A stretch of DNA of 64,000 nucleotides from Amycolatopsis coloradensis. GTDB lineage: Bacteria > Actinomycetota > Actinomycetes > Mycobacteriales > Pseudonocardiaceae. Both the position numbers and the translations under genes were made by a program. The DNA lies in contig NZ_MQUQ01000015.1 of assembly GCF_001953865.1 (NCBI RefSeq), positions 124,001 through 188,000 on the forward strand, given 5' to 3'. Shown here one piece after another: positions 1 to 9,400 of the stretch; the first letter of the stretch is position 1, and every line of letters starts with the position of its first letter. The notes below the pieces were generated by a model. It saw nothing but the letters and a program-made list of their open reading frames with translations, did no database searches and had not been told where the DNA came from.

Positions 1-310
1 GCCGGGTCGACGCGTAGTCGTCGTCCAGCACCAAGGTCGAGTCGTCGGCCCGGCCGATCAGGATCGGCCTGCCGTCCAAGGCGATCCTGGTGCCTGCCAG
101 CGCGCCATGGGTCACGAGCAGCTGCTGCGGCGACTTCCCGCCGCGCGGCTTCTTGCTTTCCTTCTTCTTGCGACCGAACGTCGGGACGGCGACGCGCAGC
201 CCGGAGGCCGCGTACAGATCCGAGCGGACGACGCGCAACGCGGCGAAGACGAAGAGCCAGAGCAGCACGAGAAAGCCCACCCTGGTGAGTTGAACGACCA
301 GCTCTGGCAC
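1..310 (-). CDS. fhaB: FHA-domain membrane protein FhaB (FipA), partial
   Basis: The reading frame starts at a GTG at 310 and runs off the left window edge, so only about the first 103 residues are seen. The N-terminus has one hydrophobic membrane segment (roughly residues 8-24). A basic linker (GRKKKESKKPRGGK) follows, and then the start of a forkhead-associated domain with the phosphopeptide-loop signature LIGRADDSTLVLDDDYAS. In mycobacteria FhaB (FipA) is membrane-anchored, binds phosphothreonine and helps coordinate septal cell-wall synthesis under PknA/PknB. It lies 160 bp downstream of fhaA on the same strand, the usual order in the fhaA-fhaB-pstP-rodA-pbpA-pknA-pknB cluster, so the missing genes are expected to the left. 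There is no ATG at this end, and the GTG was chosen because the conserved N-terminal membrane segment begins there. Confidence 0.85.
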   Translation of the reverse strand, partial: MPELVVQLTRVGFLVLLWLFVFAALRVVRSDLYAASGLRVAVPTFGRKKKESKKPRGGKSPQQLLVTHGALAGTRIALDGRPILIGRADDSTLVLDDDYASTR

Positions 311-470
311 TTGTTGTGTCCGCTCCCGTATCTCCTGTACACCGCGGAGAGACCGGACCGTCCGGGATGGTCGGCTCCGAACAGCCTTGCTCTCCGCATA
401 CGACCTGAAGTGCCGATCCACTCAAGGTCCCGCACCGCAATTCTGCGGCACCCCCTCCGGACGCCGCCGG

Positions 471-1733
471 TCAGCCCTGCGTACGGAAGACGAGAGACGA
501 GTGGCCCACGCGGATCACGTCGCCGTCGGCGAGCTGCCAGGTCTGCACCGGCGTGCCGTTGACGGTCGTGCCGTTCGTCGAACCGATGTCCGCGAGCGTC
601 GCGCTCTGGCCGTCCCAGGTGATTTCCAGGTGACGACGTGAGACACCGGTGTCCGGGAGCCGGAAATCGGCGTCCTGGCCACGGCCGACGACGTTCCCGC
701 CCTGCTTCAGCGAGTAGGAGCGGTTCGAGCCGTCGTCCAGCTGAAGGCTCGCGGCGAGCTGACGGCCTGCCGCGGGCTGGCCGCCGTAGCCGCCACCCTG
801 CGCGTACGGGTCCGCGGCGGGCTGGCCGTACTGCTGCTGGCCACCGCCGTACTGGTCGTAGCCACCCTGCTGCTGCTGGCCGTACTGGTCGTACCCAGGC
901 TGCTGAGCGGCGCCGCCGCCGTAGCCCTGGTCGTATCCCGGCTGCTGCTGGCCGCCGTACTGGTCGTATCCGGGCTGCTGAGCGGCGCCGCCGCCGTAGC
1001 CCTGGTCGTACCCAGGCTGCTGCTGCTGGCCGTACTGGTCATAGCCAGGCTGCTGAGCGGCGCCGCCGCCGTAGCCCTGGTCGTATCCGGGCTGCTGCTG
1101 GCCGCCGTACTGGTCGTATCCGGGCTGCTGGGCACCGCCGTAGCCCTGGTCGTAGCCGCCCTGCTGCTGGCCGCCATAACCCTGGTCGTACCCGGGCTGC
1201 TGCTGGCCAGCCTGCTGTCCGTAGCCGTACTGGCCCTGCTGCTGGCCGTACGGGTCACCCTGGTCGTATTGGCCGTAGCCGGGGGGCTGGCTCATTGCTG
1301 GGTCTCCTGCGTTGCTGGGTCGTGCCGACCGTGACGAACCTTCGGCGCCATGGGGATTGACGTCGGGATCGACGGACGAACGGGTCTTGAACTGTCCAGT
1401 ATGCAGCGCCTCGTTGCGCTCGAGCGAAACTACGACGTCACCATAGGTGTCCCAACCGTGCTCGGCGAGGTGTTCCTTGACCGCCTCCGCCAACACCGAC
1501 GTGACCCGACGCTCGTCTCCGGCCATGCGCTCGTGATCAGCCTGCCCCAACGACACGATGTAGTGGTTGGGGGCGAGCTGTCGACCACCGGCCAGCTCAC
1601 GAACGTTCTCCTCACTCTCGCGCTCAAGCGCCACCGCCACTTCCTGCGTGACGACGTTGCCACCGAACATGCGCGCGAAGGTATTGCCCACAAGGTTCTC
1701 GAGCCGCCTATCAAAGCGCTCAACGCGGCCCAC
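471..1733 (-). CDS. fhaA: FHA-domain protein FhaA with DUF3662 N-terminal domain
   Basis: This is a 420-residue cytosolic scaffold protein. Residues 1-115 form the DUF3662 (FhaA N-terminal) domain, beginning MGRVERFDRRLENLVGNTFA. Residues of about 148-315 are a low-complexity Gly/Gln/Tyr region built on the unit QQPGYDQGYGG. Residues of about 335-415 form a canonical FHA domain with GR, SRRH and GSTNGT signature positions. In mycobacteria FhaA binds phosphothreonine on MviN (MurJ) and the kinase PknB and tunes peptidoglycan synthesis at poles and septa. The start is a GTG at 1733 preceded by a good ribosome binding site (GAGGAGG). Gene order with fhaB is conserved. The low-complexity middle is longer and more regular than in mycobacterial homologues. 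Confidence 0.93.
   Translation of the reverse strand: MGRVERFDRRLENLVGNTFARMFGGNVVTQEVAVALERESEENVRELAGGRQLAPNHYIVSLGQADHERMAGDERRVTSVLAEAVKEHLAEHGWDTYGDVVVSLERNEALHTGQFKTRSSVDPDVNPHGAEGSSRSARPSNAGDPAMSQPPGYGQYDQGDPYGQQQGQYGYGQQAGQQQPGYDQGYGGQQQGGYDQGYGGAQQPGYDQYGGQQQPGYDQGYGGGAAQQPGYDQYGQQQQPGYDQGYGGGAAQQPGYDQYGGQQQPGYDQGYGGGAAQQPGYDQYGQQQQGGYDQYGGGQQQYGQPAADPYAQGGGYGGQPAAGRQLAASLQLDDGSNRSYSLKQGGNVVGRGQDADFRLPDTGVSRRHLEITWDGQSATLADIGSTNGTTVNGTPVQTWQLADGDVIRVGHSSLVFRTQG
835..1230 (-). repeat. Tandem repeats encoding the Gln-Pro-Gly-Tyr-Asp region of FhaA
   Basis: The middle of fhaA consists of in-frame imperfect tandem copies of 30-45 bp coding for variants of QQPGYDQ(G)Y-GG. Larger blocks of roughly 110 bp are also repeated almost identically (around 895-1010 and 1020-1130). 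The translated region resembles prion-like low-complexity segments rich in Tyr, Gln and Gly. Copy number is likely to vary between strains. The spacing and the coding sense show it is not a CRISPR array. Confidence 0.85.
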
Positions 1734-1862
1734 CGGGCAACCTCCTCACACGTGTGCTTCCCCGTCGATCCTATCCGGGTACGGCCAGTCGGACACGGCC
1801 CCCGGTGAAACCCGTGAAATCAGCCTGCTACGCTTTGCGAGCTGTCAGAGAACGAAGCACTC

Positions 1863-1945
1863 GGGCGAGTGGCGGAATGGCAGACGCGCACGGTTCAGGT
1901 CCGTGTGTCCGAAAGGACGTGAGGGTTCAACTCCCTCCTCGCCCA
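1863..1945 (+). tRNA. tRNA-Leu (anticodon CAG)
   Basis: A class II tRNA can be folded. The acceptor stem GGGCGAG (1863-1869) pairs perfectly with CTCGCCC (1938-1944), and the discriminator A is at 1945. The D arm contains GCGG-AATGGCAGA-CGCG. The anticodon loop reads TTCAGGT with anticodon CAG. A long variable arm is followed by the T arm GAGGG-TTCAACT-CCCTC (1921-1937). The 3' CCA is not encoded. Anticodon CAG reads CUG, a dominant Leu codon in such GC-rich genomes. A rho-independent-type hairpin follows at once. Confidence 0.95.
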
Positions 1946-2288
1946 CCCTTGTTCGAGGCCCCCTTCGCTCCGCGACGGGGGCCTCTTTCGTATGGTCGTC
2001 GCTCGTCGATTCCCGGGGGGCCGAGCCCCCCGGACCCCCACGGTGCGTGAGGGCGGCGGTTGGCGGTTGGCGGCCACACGTGTGTTGTCCGTCCAGTCAC
2101 GCGTATCCCCACCTGTCCTTTTTTGGGCAGTTGGCGAGGTTAGGTCCGTGAGGTGACTTTGCCGGGAGCATGGCGATCTGGGTAGTCGAGGTGGACACTT
2201 CGCTGACTCCCGCTCGCGTGGGATGAATTCGCGTGGCGGGGTGGTCACTTCCGGTAAGGTCGGCGGCTCACCGTGGGGAGGGGTGAGC
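1946..2288. other. Gene-free stretch between tRNA-Leu and the NTPase/TPR gene
   Basis: No coding sequence is supported here. It holds the tRNA terminator and then a second all-GC hairpin at 2013-2033 (9-bp arms around CGA), which may be a back-up terminator. The rest is upstream sequence of the next gene; no convincing promoter could be picked. Confidence 0.6.
1955..1988 (+). terminator. Rho-independent-type terminator after tRNA-Leu
   Basis: A perfect 9-bp stem, GAGGCCCCC (1955-1963) with GGGGGCCTC (1977-1985), is followed by TTT. It lies 10 bp after the tRNA and very probably terminates it. Confidence 0.75.
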
Positions 2289-4244
2289 GTGAACGAGGCG
2301 CACTTCGGTGGGCAAGCCCACAGTTCGAGGGGTGTTCAACGCCAGGTCATGGCGGTGACCACGTACTACACCAATTACGAGGACCAGCGCCGACGGCTCG
2401 ACGAGGTCTTTCGCGAGGAGAACCGCGACGAGGGACCGGTCATCGGCTACGTGACGGGACCGCCGGGTAGCGGCCGCAGCACCCTTTGCCGCAAGTGGGT
2501 GAACGACCAGGAGACCTTCCCCGACGGAACCTTCTACATCGCGCTCGCGCTGTCGGCCGAGCGGACCCCGGACGCTCTCGAAGATCTGTTGCGCGTGGTC
2601 GGGTACCGGCCGGACGAAATCCCGTCCGGCCTGGAGGCGCGGTCGGCGATGTGGCGCAGCTGGAGTTACGGCAAGAAGATCGCGGTCATCATCGACAACG
2701 CCTTGCTACCGGCCGAGATCGCGCCGCTGATCCCCGGTGTGGGTCCCGCCGTGGTCCTCGTCGTCGCCAGTGGCGAGTCCCGCAAGCTCCGCACCGAGTA
2801 CCCGGGCAAGACTGTGCGGATCGACCCGCTGACCGACGAAGCCGCGCGGCTGCTGCTCGGCCGGATGATCGGATCGGACCGGCTCGAGACCGAAGCCGGT
2901 CCGATCGATGAGCTGATCGGCCTCTGCGGCGGACTGGCGGGCGCGCTCACCGTGCTCGGCGCCATGCTCGAAGACGAGCCAGCCACACGGACCCTTCGCC
3001 GGATCGAGCACAAGGGCGGCGTACTCGACGCGCTCGAGTTCGCCCCGGTCTTCGATGCCGCGTATGACCTGCTTTCCCCTCTTTGCCAGGCCTGCTATCA
3101 GGTGCTCGGGGTTCATCCCGGAGACGGCGCGGTCGCCGCGCGCACCGTCGCGGACATTCTCGGCAAGGACGAGTTCGACGTCTCCGACGCGCTCGGGGAG
3201 CTGACGAAACGACACCTTGCCCAAGAGGTCGAGGAAGACCGGTACCTGATCGCGGGCAGCATCGTCCGGGACCACGCCGCGACGAAGGCCGACAGCGGCT
3301 TGCCCTCGCGGATCGTCTCGGCCTATCGCGGAGCGGGGCTCGGCGCCGAGGCCGCGTTGCCCCACCGCGGCTGGATGGCGGAGATCTGGCCACAGCTCAC
3401 GGTTCAGCCGGTGGCCGACGAAACCGCGGCCAGGGAGTGGCTCGACGTCGAGCGCGAGAACCTCGAAGCCGTGGTCGAGCTGGCTTATCGGCTGGGAATG
3501 CACCAATGGGTTTGCCAGTTCTGCCTGGTGCTGTGGCCTGTGCATCTCAAGGGTGAGCATTCCGGCGAGATGGTCCGGGTGAACGATCGCGGGATCGAAG
3601 CCGCCCGCGCGTGGGGCAACGACCTCGCTGCCGCCGTGATGACGTTCCAACTGGGCTTCGCCTATCGGCAGGCTTATCAGGCGGGCTTCGCGGCCATCCG
3701 GTTCCAGGAGTCGATCGACTTCGCGAGCAACGCCGGTTCTTCCACCGCGCTCGCGACGGCCATCGAATCACTGGGCTTGGCGAAACTCGACCTCGCCGAG
3801 CACGCGGAGGCGGAGGCGCTGTTCCGGCGGGCGCTCGATTCGGCGACGCGGCTGGGAGAGAAACGCCGGATCGCGCTCGCCCGCTTTCATCTGGCGAAGG
3901 TCCGTCCGCCGTCGGAGGCGTTCGAACTGCTCGACGCAGCCGAGGCCGTCCTCGGCTCCGAGCAGCTCAACCAGGTCAAGATCGCCTTGTGGCGTGGCAA
4001 GAAACTACTGGAGGCCGGGGCACACGCGGACGCGACCGCCGTCCTGACCGGCACGCTCGCTTTGGCGACCGATCGCTCCTTCAACCGTGAGCGGGCCGAG
4101 ACCAACGAAGCGCTGGGCGACTCGGCGTTCGCGACGGACCGGCCTGCCGACGCGCGTGCTTTCTGGGAGTCCGCAAAGGAGATCTACTACTTCTACGGCT
4201 TCACCCCGGATCGCGACAGGGTCAGTGCGAAGCTCGCACAGTGA
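2289..4244 (+). CDS. P-loop NTPase (NB-ARC/STAND-like) with C-terminal TPR-like repeats
   Basis: About 651 residues. A nucleotide-binding domain comes first, with a Walker A motif GPPGSGRST near residue 60 and a Walker B-like strand IAVIIDNA near residue 130. The order continues with sensor and winged-helix-like segments and ends in helical TPR-like repeats (for example AVMTFQLGFAYRQAYQAGF and ATAIESLGLAKLDLAEHAEA). This is the layout of STAND ATPases, which switch on upon ligand or partner binding. No DNA-binding or enzymatic effector domain is visible, so the output is unknown. An open frame reaches up to 2223. I prefer GTG 2289 because GGGGAGG sits at the right distance; GTG 2283 is the alternative. 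The gene converges with the next one and their 3' ends overlap by 23 bp. It resembles the NB-ARC protein at 45018-47099 in architecture. Confidence 0.7.
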   Translation: MNEAHFGGQAHSSRGVQRQVMAVTTYYTNYEDQRRRLDEVFREENRDEGPVIGYVTGPPGSGRSTLCRKWVNDQETFPDGTFYIALALSAERTPDALEDLLRVVGYRPDEIPSGLEARSAMWRSWSYGKKIAVIIDNALLPAEIAPLIPGVGPAVVLVVASGESRKLRTEYPGKTVRIDPLTDEAARLLLGRMIGSDRLETEAGPIDELIGLCGGLAGALTVLGAMLEDEPATRTLRRIEHKGGVLDALEFAPVFDAAYDLLSPLCQACYQVLGVHPGDGAVAARTVADILGKDEFDVSDALGELTKRHLAQEVEEDRYLIAGSIVRDHAATKADSGLPSRIVSAYRGAGLGAEAALPHRGWMAEIWPQLTVQPVADETAAREWLDVERENLEAVVELAYRLGMHQWVCQFCLVLWPVHLKGEHSGEMVRVNDRGIEAARAWGNDLAAAVMTFQLGFAYRQAYQAGFAAIRFQESIDFASNAGSSTALATAIESLGLAKLDLAEHAEAEALFRRALDSATRLGEKRRIALARFHLAKVRPPSEAFELLDAAEAVLGSEQLNQVKIALWRGKKLLEAGAHADATAVLTGTLALATDRSFNRERAETNEALGDSAFATDRPADARAFWESAKEIYYFYGFTPDRDRVSAKLAQ

Positions 4245-5900
4245 CCTTCGCCGAGTAGGTCATCGAGCCGCGCCGCAACCGGATCTCTTGCGGCACGGCC
4301 TCACCACCGAGCAAGGCATAGAGAACGGAAACGAACGCGGGATCGGCGGTGCCGATACCGAAGCGGAGACCATCATGGGTTTCGACCCGCCATTCGTCTT
4401 CACCCGCGCGGATGGCCGCGACCCGGCAGCCGGGTAGCGCTCGCAGTGTCGCGGCGGTCCAGGTGTCCGGGTCGTGGGCGATGTCGGGCCGCATCACGAC
4501 TTCGGCCAGCCGCAGCAGCGCGATGTCCGGCTCGTCCGTGCCGACGACCAGATGGGTGTCCGCCCTGGCCAGCGTTCGTTTCGACCGTCCGTCGACCGGG
4601 AAACGCGACAGGGCGGCCGTCCCGTCGGTGGCGAACGACACCTCGGCCGTCCACGCCCTCGGAGTCGCGGGAGCGATGTCCGGGACCGGAAGGGCCTTCA
4701 GCGAAGGGGCGAAGGTCGGCGGGGCCAGTTCGATCGCGGAATACCAGAGGTCGCGAAGCAGATCGGCGGCTTTGCCTGGCACGGAGGTCGCCAATTCGGT
4801 GATCTCCGCGTAGCTTCCCGGGCGATGCGCGTCGATGATGTCGTCGAGCCGTGTCGGTGAAACCGGTTCCAGCCGTGGTGCCGTCCGCAGGAGCAGGGCG
4901 ATCGGGGAATCCGGGTGGACGGTCTCTTCCGGGGCTGAGCCCAAGACGACCGGGGTGCCGAGACAGGCGGAATAGAAGGTGACCGAACCGTGGTCGCCGA
5001 TGGTCAAATCCGCGGCGACGAGAGCCGGACGCCAGAGATCCTCGTTTTCGAGGACGAGGACACCCGCCCGCGTGCATTCGTCGAGCCACATTTTCACCTG
5101 CCACGGAGAATGGCCTTGAACGATGTTGGGATGCAGGGCGACGGCGATCCGGTACGAATCGTGGGGAAGCTCTTGGGCGAGTTCCAGCACCAGTGAAGTG
5201 TTCGCGCCGAGCAGCGACGAGGTGCCCCATGTCGAGGAAACGACCACGAAGCGCTGGGCCTTGTCGAGTCCGAACGCCTGCCGGTACGTCTCCCGGAGTG
5301 GTGTGCTCGCTTGGAGTCTGTCGAGGCAGGGATCTCCGGAGACGACCGCGCGTTCGGCGGCCTCGGGGCAGGCGACGCGCAGCCGTTCCAGCTGTTCCTC
5401 ATGAGACAGAACGATATGGGTGGCCACGACCTTGCCGTCGTGCATCAACCAGGGAGCGGAAAGTCCGAATACGGTTTCCGGTTTCCGGTTTCCAAGAATT
5501 TATTGTAGCCCATTCCGTGTGGGACAACGATGAGCGGCGCCGCTATTTCGTGCAGGTCGCCCCCGTAGCTCGCCGAAATCGCCGAGTCGAAACCGGTCCG
5601 GATCGCGTGGTCCCACGGCAGGGTCGTCACGCCGCGGGCGGCGAGGTACTCGGCGGTGCCGTCGGTGAAGGCGCTGGAGCCCGGGCAGGTGAAGACGATC
5701 TGGACGCGCGGGTCGCCCGCGAAGAGTTCCAGGATGTCGAACAGCCGGGTGGCGGCGGTGACGTTGTGCACGACAGCGAGGACCGTCCGCTCGGTGGCGA
5801 CCGTCCTCCACTGTGGAGAGAGGGGGACAGTGGGCACGAAGGGCGATGTTACCCACCGGGGAACGTCGAGTTCAGAAGCTCGCGGTGCCGTGTAGGTCAC
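4222..5900 (-). pseudogene. CDP-glycerol glycerophosphotransferase-like protein, split by a frameshift at a 7-bp repeat
   Basis: Two minus-strand frames abut: 5900-5445 (151 residues, MTYTAPRASELDVP...) and 5448-4222 (about 408 residues, LMHDGKVVATHIVLSHEEQ...). Together they read as one protein of about 560 residues with a GT-B-like fold. It resembles the CDP-glycerol glycerophosphotransferase/UDP-GlcNAc 2-epimerase-like group, including the conserved VPHGMGYNKFLETGN segment. Such enzymes build or modify cell-surface polymers. The break falls in three tandem copies of a 7-bp unit (5472-5492). A fourth copy, or loss of two copies, would join the frames exactly, giving ETGNRKPETVFGLSAPWL or ETVFGLSAPWL across the joint. 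The gene is therefore either phase-variable and currently off, a recent pseudogene, or a sequencing error. Both halves keep intact coding character, which argues against long decay. Confidence 0.7.
5472..5492 (-). repeat. Three tandem copies of a 7-bp unit (CGGTTTC on the + strand)
   Basis: The copies are 5472-5478, 5479-5485 and 5486-5492, followed by one more C. Because 7 is not a multiple of 3, every gain or loss of a unit shifts the reading frame of the glycerophosphotransferase-like gene. Four copies or one copy restore a single open frame. Confidence 0.9.
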
Positions 5901-5948
5901 CTCCCGCCCCGGTGGAGTGGCTCCGCCGGGGCAGGAGGGCGAAGTGGG

Positions 5949-6323
5949 TCAGGAGACGCCGATCAGGTCCACGACGAAGATCAGGGTCTCGTTCGGCTTG
6001 ATGACGCCGCCGGCGCCGCGTTCGCCGTAGGCCAGGTGCGGCGGGATGACCAGCTGACGGCGGCCGCCGACCTTCATCCCCGCGACGCCCTGGTCCCAGC
6101 CGGGGATGACCTGGCCCTTGCCGAGGCCGAAGCGCAGCGGCTCATCGCGGTCCCACGACGCGTCGAACTGGTCGCCGGTCGAGTGCGAGACACCGACGTA
6201 GTGCACCGAAACGGTGTCGCCGACCTTGGCCTCCTGGCCATCGCCGACCTTGATGTCGGTCTTCTCCAGGTCGGAGGGTGCGGGCCCCTCGGGGCGATCG
6301 ATCTGGGGCTTTTCCAAAGACAT
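5949..6323 (-). CDS. FKBP-type peptidyl-prolyl cis-trans isomerase
   Basis: About 124 residues with no signal peptide, so cytosolic. The protein is essentially one FKBP domain, with the conserved stretches GDTVSVHYVG, VIPGWDQGVAGMKVGGRR and IPPHLAYGERG and the C-terminal strand TLIFVVDLIGV. Like other FKBPs it should catalyse prolyl cis-trans isomerisation during folding. I chose the second ATG (6323): it gives MSLEKPQID, the usual N-terminus of actinobacterial homologues. A -10-like TAAGTT lies six bases upstream with no Shine-Dalgarno, so the mRNA may be leaderless. The gene stands alone, 48 bp from the split glycerophosphotransferase gene. Confidence 0.93.
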   Translation of the reverse strand: MSLEKPQIDRPEGPAPSDLEKTDIKVGDGQEAKVGDTVSVHYVGVSHSTGDQFDASWDRDEPLRFGLGKGQVIPGWDQGVAGMKVGGRRQLVIPPHLAYGERGAGGVIKPNETLIFVVDLIGVS

Positions 6324-6464
6324 GCCCACAACTTACCTACGCAGGTCCGGGGTTCGCAGGTCGAATGTTCCGCCGAACGGTGAGAAGAACGCGAATAGTC
6401 TTCACAAATTTGGATACCCGTGGGTAGTGTGCGCCTCGTCACTCTCCGACGACGGAGGTCTTTC

Positions 6465-9400
6465 ATGCGACGAGGCATACGGGTCTTGACGACGCTGGCG
6501 GGGTTGACCCTGGTGGCGGGAACCGTTCCGGCACTGCCGGCGAGCGCCGCGGGAGCCCCGCGCAACTCGGTGGTGGCGGCCGCGCTCGACGACTACTGCG
6601 GCGGCCAGTGTTCCGACATCCTGCCGCCGGGCACCAAGGGGAACGCCACGCTCGCGGAGATCCTGGGGCACAAGGCGCTCGGCACCCGTCCCGCGCATTC
6701 CGCCGATCAGCTCGGCAGGTACGCCTCGCTTGCCGACGGCTACCGGACGCTGACCACGGACAAGATCAACCAGTTCTTCAACGACGCCTCGTTCGGCGTC
6801 CCGTCCGGCCAGGTCGAGAGCACGATCAAACCGCGTTCGGACGTGACGATCACGCGCGACAAGGCGACCGGTGTTCCTCGGATCGTCGGTACGACGCGGC
6901 CGGGCACGATGTACGGCGCCGGATACGCCGCCGGGCAGGACCGCCTGTGGCTGATGGACATCATGCGCCGCGTCGGCCGCGGCCAGCTGACCTCGTACGC
7001 CGGGGGCGCGCAGGGAAACCGTGACCTCGAGCAGAGTTTCTTCGCCTCCGCGCCCTACACGGAGCAGGAACTGCAGAAGCAGATCGACAACGCCGCGGCC
7101 AGTGGTCCGCGCGGCGCGCAGGGCAAGGCCGACGCCGAGGCGTACGTCCAGGGCGTCAACAAGTACATCTCCGACGCGCACAGCGGCCGCTACTTCCCCG
7201 GCGAGTACGTCCTCACCGGGCATGTCGACGCGATCACCAACGCCGGGACCATCGAGCCGTTCAAGCTGACCGACCTCGTCGTCCTCGCCGCCGTGGTCGG
7301 CGCGCAGTTCGGCGCCGGTGGCGGCGGTGAGGTGCAGAACGCCATCGCGAAGATGGCGATGCAGGAGAAGTACGGCCTCGAACAGGGCGACAAGGTCTGG
7401 AAGAGCCTCCGCTCCGAGGACGACCCGGAGACCGTCAAGACCCTCCACGATGGACAGACCTTCGACTACGGCAAGGCGCCGTCGAACCCGCAGGGCGCGG
7501 CCATCCCGGACAAGGGTTCTGTCTCCGGGCAGCAGCTCGTCTTCGACCCGGCAGGTTCCGCCGGGACGGCGACGCCGGCCAAGGTGGACGTCCCCGCGCC
7601 CGAGGACCAGAAGGCCGTCCGCGGCATCTTCGACGACGGTGTCCTGCCCGGCAACATGCTCTCCGAAAAGCACGGCATGTCCAACGCGCTGGTCGTTTCC
7701 GGCGCGAAGACCGCGAGCGGGCACCCGGTCGCCGTCTTCGGCCCGCAGGCCGGTTACTTCGCGCCGCAATTGCTGATGCTGCAGGAACTCCAGGGCCCCG
7801 GTATCAGCGCCCGCGGCGCCTCCTTCGCGGGCATCAGCATGTACGTGCTGCTCGGCCGCGGCAAGGACTACTCGTGGAGCGCGACTTCGGCGTCGCAGGA
7901 CATCATCGACACCTACGCCGTCGAACTGTGCGAGCAGAACGGTTCCGCGCCGACGAAGAACTCCGCCTTCTACAAGTTCCGCGGGCAGTGCCTGCCGTTC
8001 GAGATCGTCGAGCGCAAGAACGCCTGGAAGCCCACCATCGCCGACGGGACCGCCGCAGGTTCGTACACGCTGCGCAGCTTCCGCACGAAATACGGTCCGG
8101 TGACGAGCCGGGCGCTGGTCGGCGGCAAGCCGGTCGCGTACGCGTCGCTGCGGTCGACCTTCCAGCACGAGATCGACACGATCATCGGCTTCCAGAAGTT
8201 CAACGACCCGGACGCGATCAAGTCCGCGCGAGACTTCCAGGCCGCGGCGGCCGACGTCAACCAGACCTACAACTGGTTCTACGCCGACTCCCGCGACGTC
8301 GCGTACTTCAACTCCGGCTCGAACCCGGTCCGCGATCCGAACGTCGACCCGGCGATGCCGGTCAAGGCCAACGCCGGATTCGACTGGCAGGGCTGGAATC
8401 CTGACGGGAACCTGGCGAACTACACGCCGTCGTCGCAGCATCCGCAGTCGATCAACCAGGACTACTACATCAGCTGGAACAACGCCCAAGCAGGCGGTTA
8501 CGCGGCCAGCGGCGCGGACAAGAGTTCCGTGCACCGCGGTGATCTGATCGACGCGCGGGTCAAGAAACTGGTCTCCGGCGGCACCAAGGTGACGCGGGTG
8601 AACCTCACACAGGCGATGGAAGAGGCGGCGCTGGCCGACCTGCGGGCGGAGAAGGTGCTGCCGGAACTGTTCAAGGTGATCGACAAGGCCCCCGTGACCG
8701 GCCCGGCCGCGGACGCGGTGGCGAAGCTGAAGACGTGGCTCGCCGCGGGCGGCCTGCGCTCGGAGACCTCGCCCGGAAGCAAGGCCTACGCGAACGCCGA
8801 CGCGATCCGCATCATGGACGCGTGGTGGCCGCTGCTGGTCAACGCCCAGTTCAAACCCGGCATGGGCGACGCCGCCTACGCCGCCATGGTGGGCGTGCTG
8901 AAGATCAACGAGTCGCCTTCCGGGTGGCAGAACGAGGTCCCCGGCAAGCACGTGGGCCAGTCGCACGCCGGTTCGTCGTACCAGGCGGGCTGGTGGGGTT
9001 ACGTGCACAAGGACATCCGCTCGGTACTCGGGCAGAACGTGGCCGGACCGCTGGGCGCGAAGTACTGCGGTGACGGTGACGTCGACGCCTGCCGTCGGAT
9101 CCTGCTCGACTCGCTGACCCAGGCGGCCGCGCAGCCCGCCAACACCGTCTACCCCGGTGACGGCGACTGCGGTGCGGGGGACCAGTGGTGTGCCGACACG
9201 ATCATCCACCGGGCGCTCGGCGGGATCACGCAGGACAAGATGAGCACCCAGAACCGGCCGACCTTCCAGCAGGTCGTCGAGTTCCCGGCGAAACGCGGCG
9301 ACAACATCGCGAACCTCGCCACCGGCCGCTCGGTGAGCGCGACCAGTCACGAAACGGGCTGGTACAACTCGCCGCCGTCCAACGCTGTCGACGTCGATCT

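Noticed and set aside
840..1230. Regular repeats that could suggest a CRISPR array
   Set aside because: The repeats are in frame, imperfect and code for FhaA; there are no unique spacers or cas genes.
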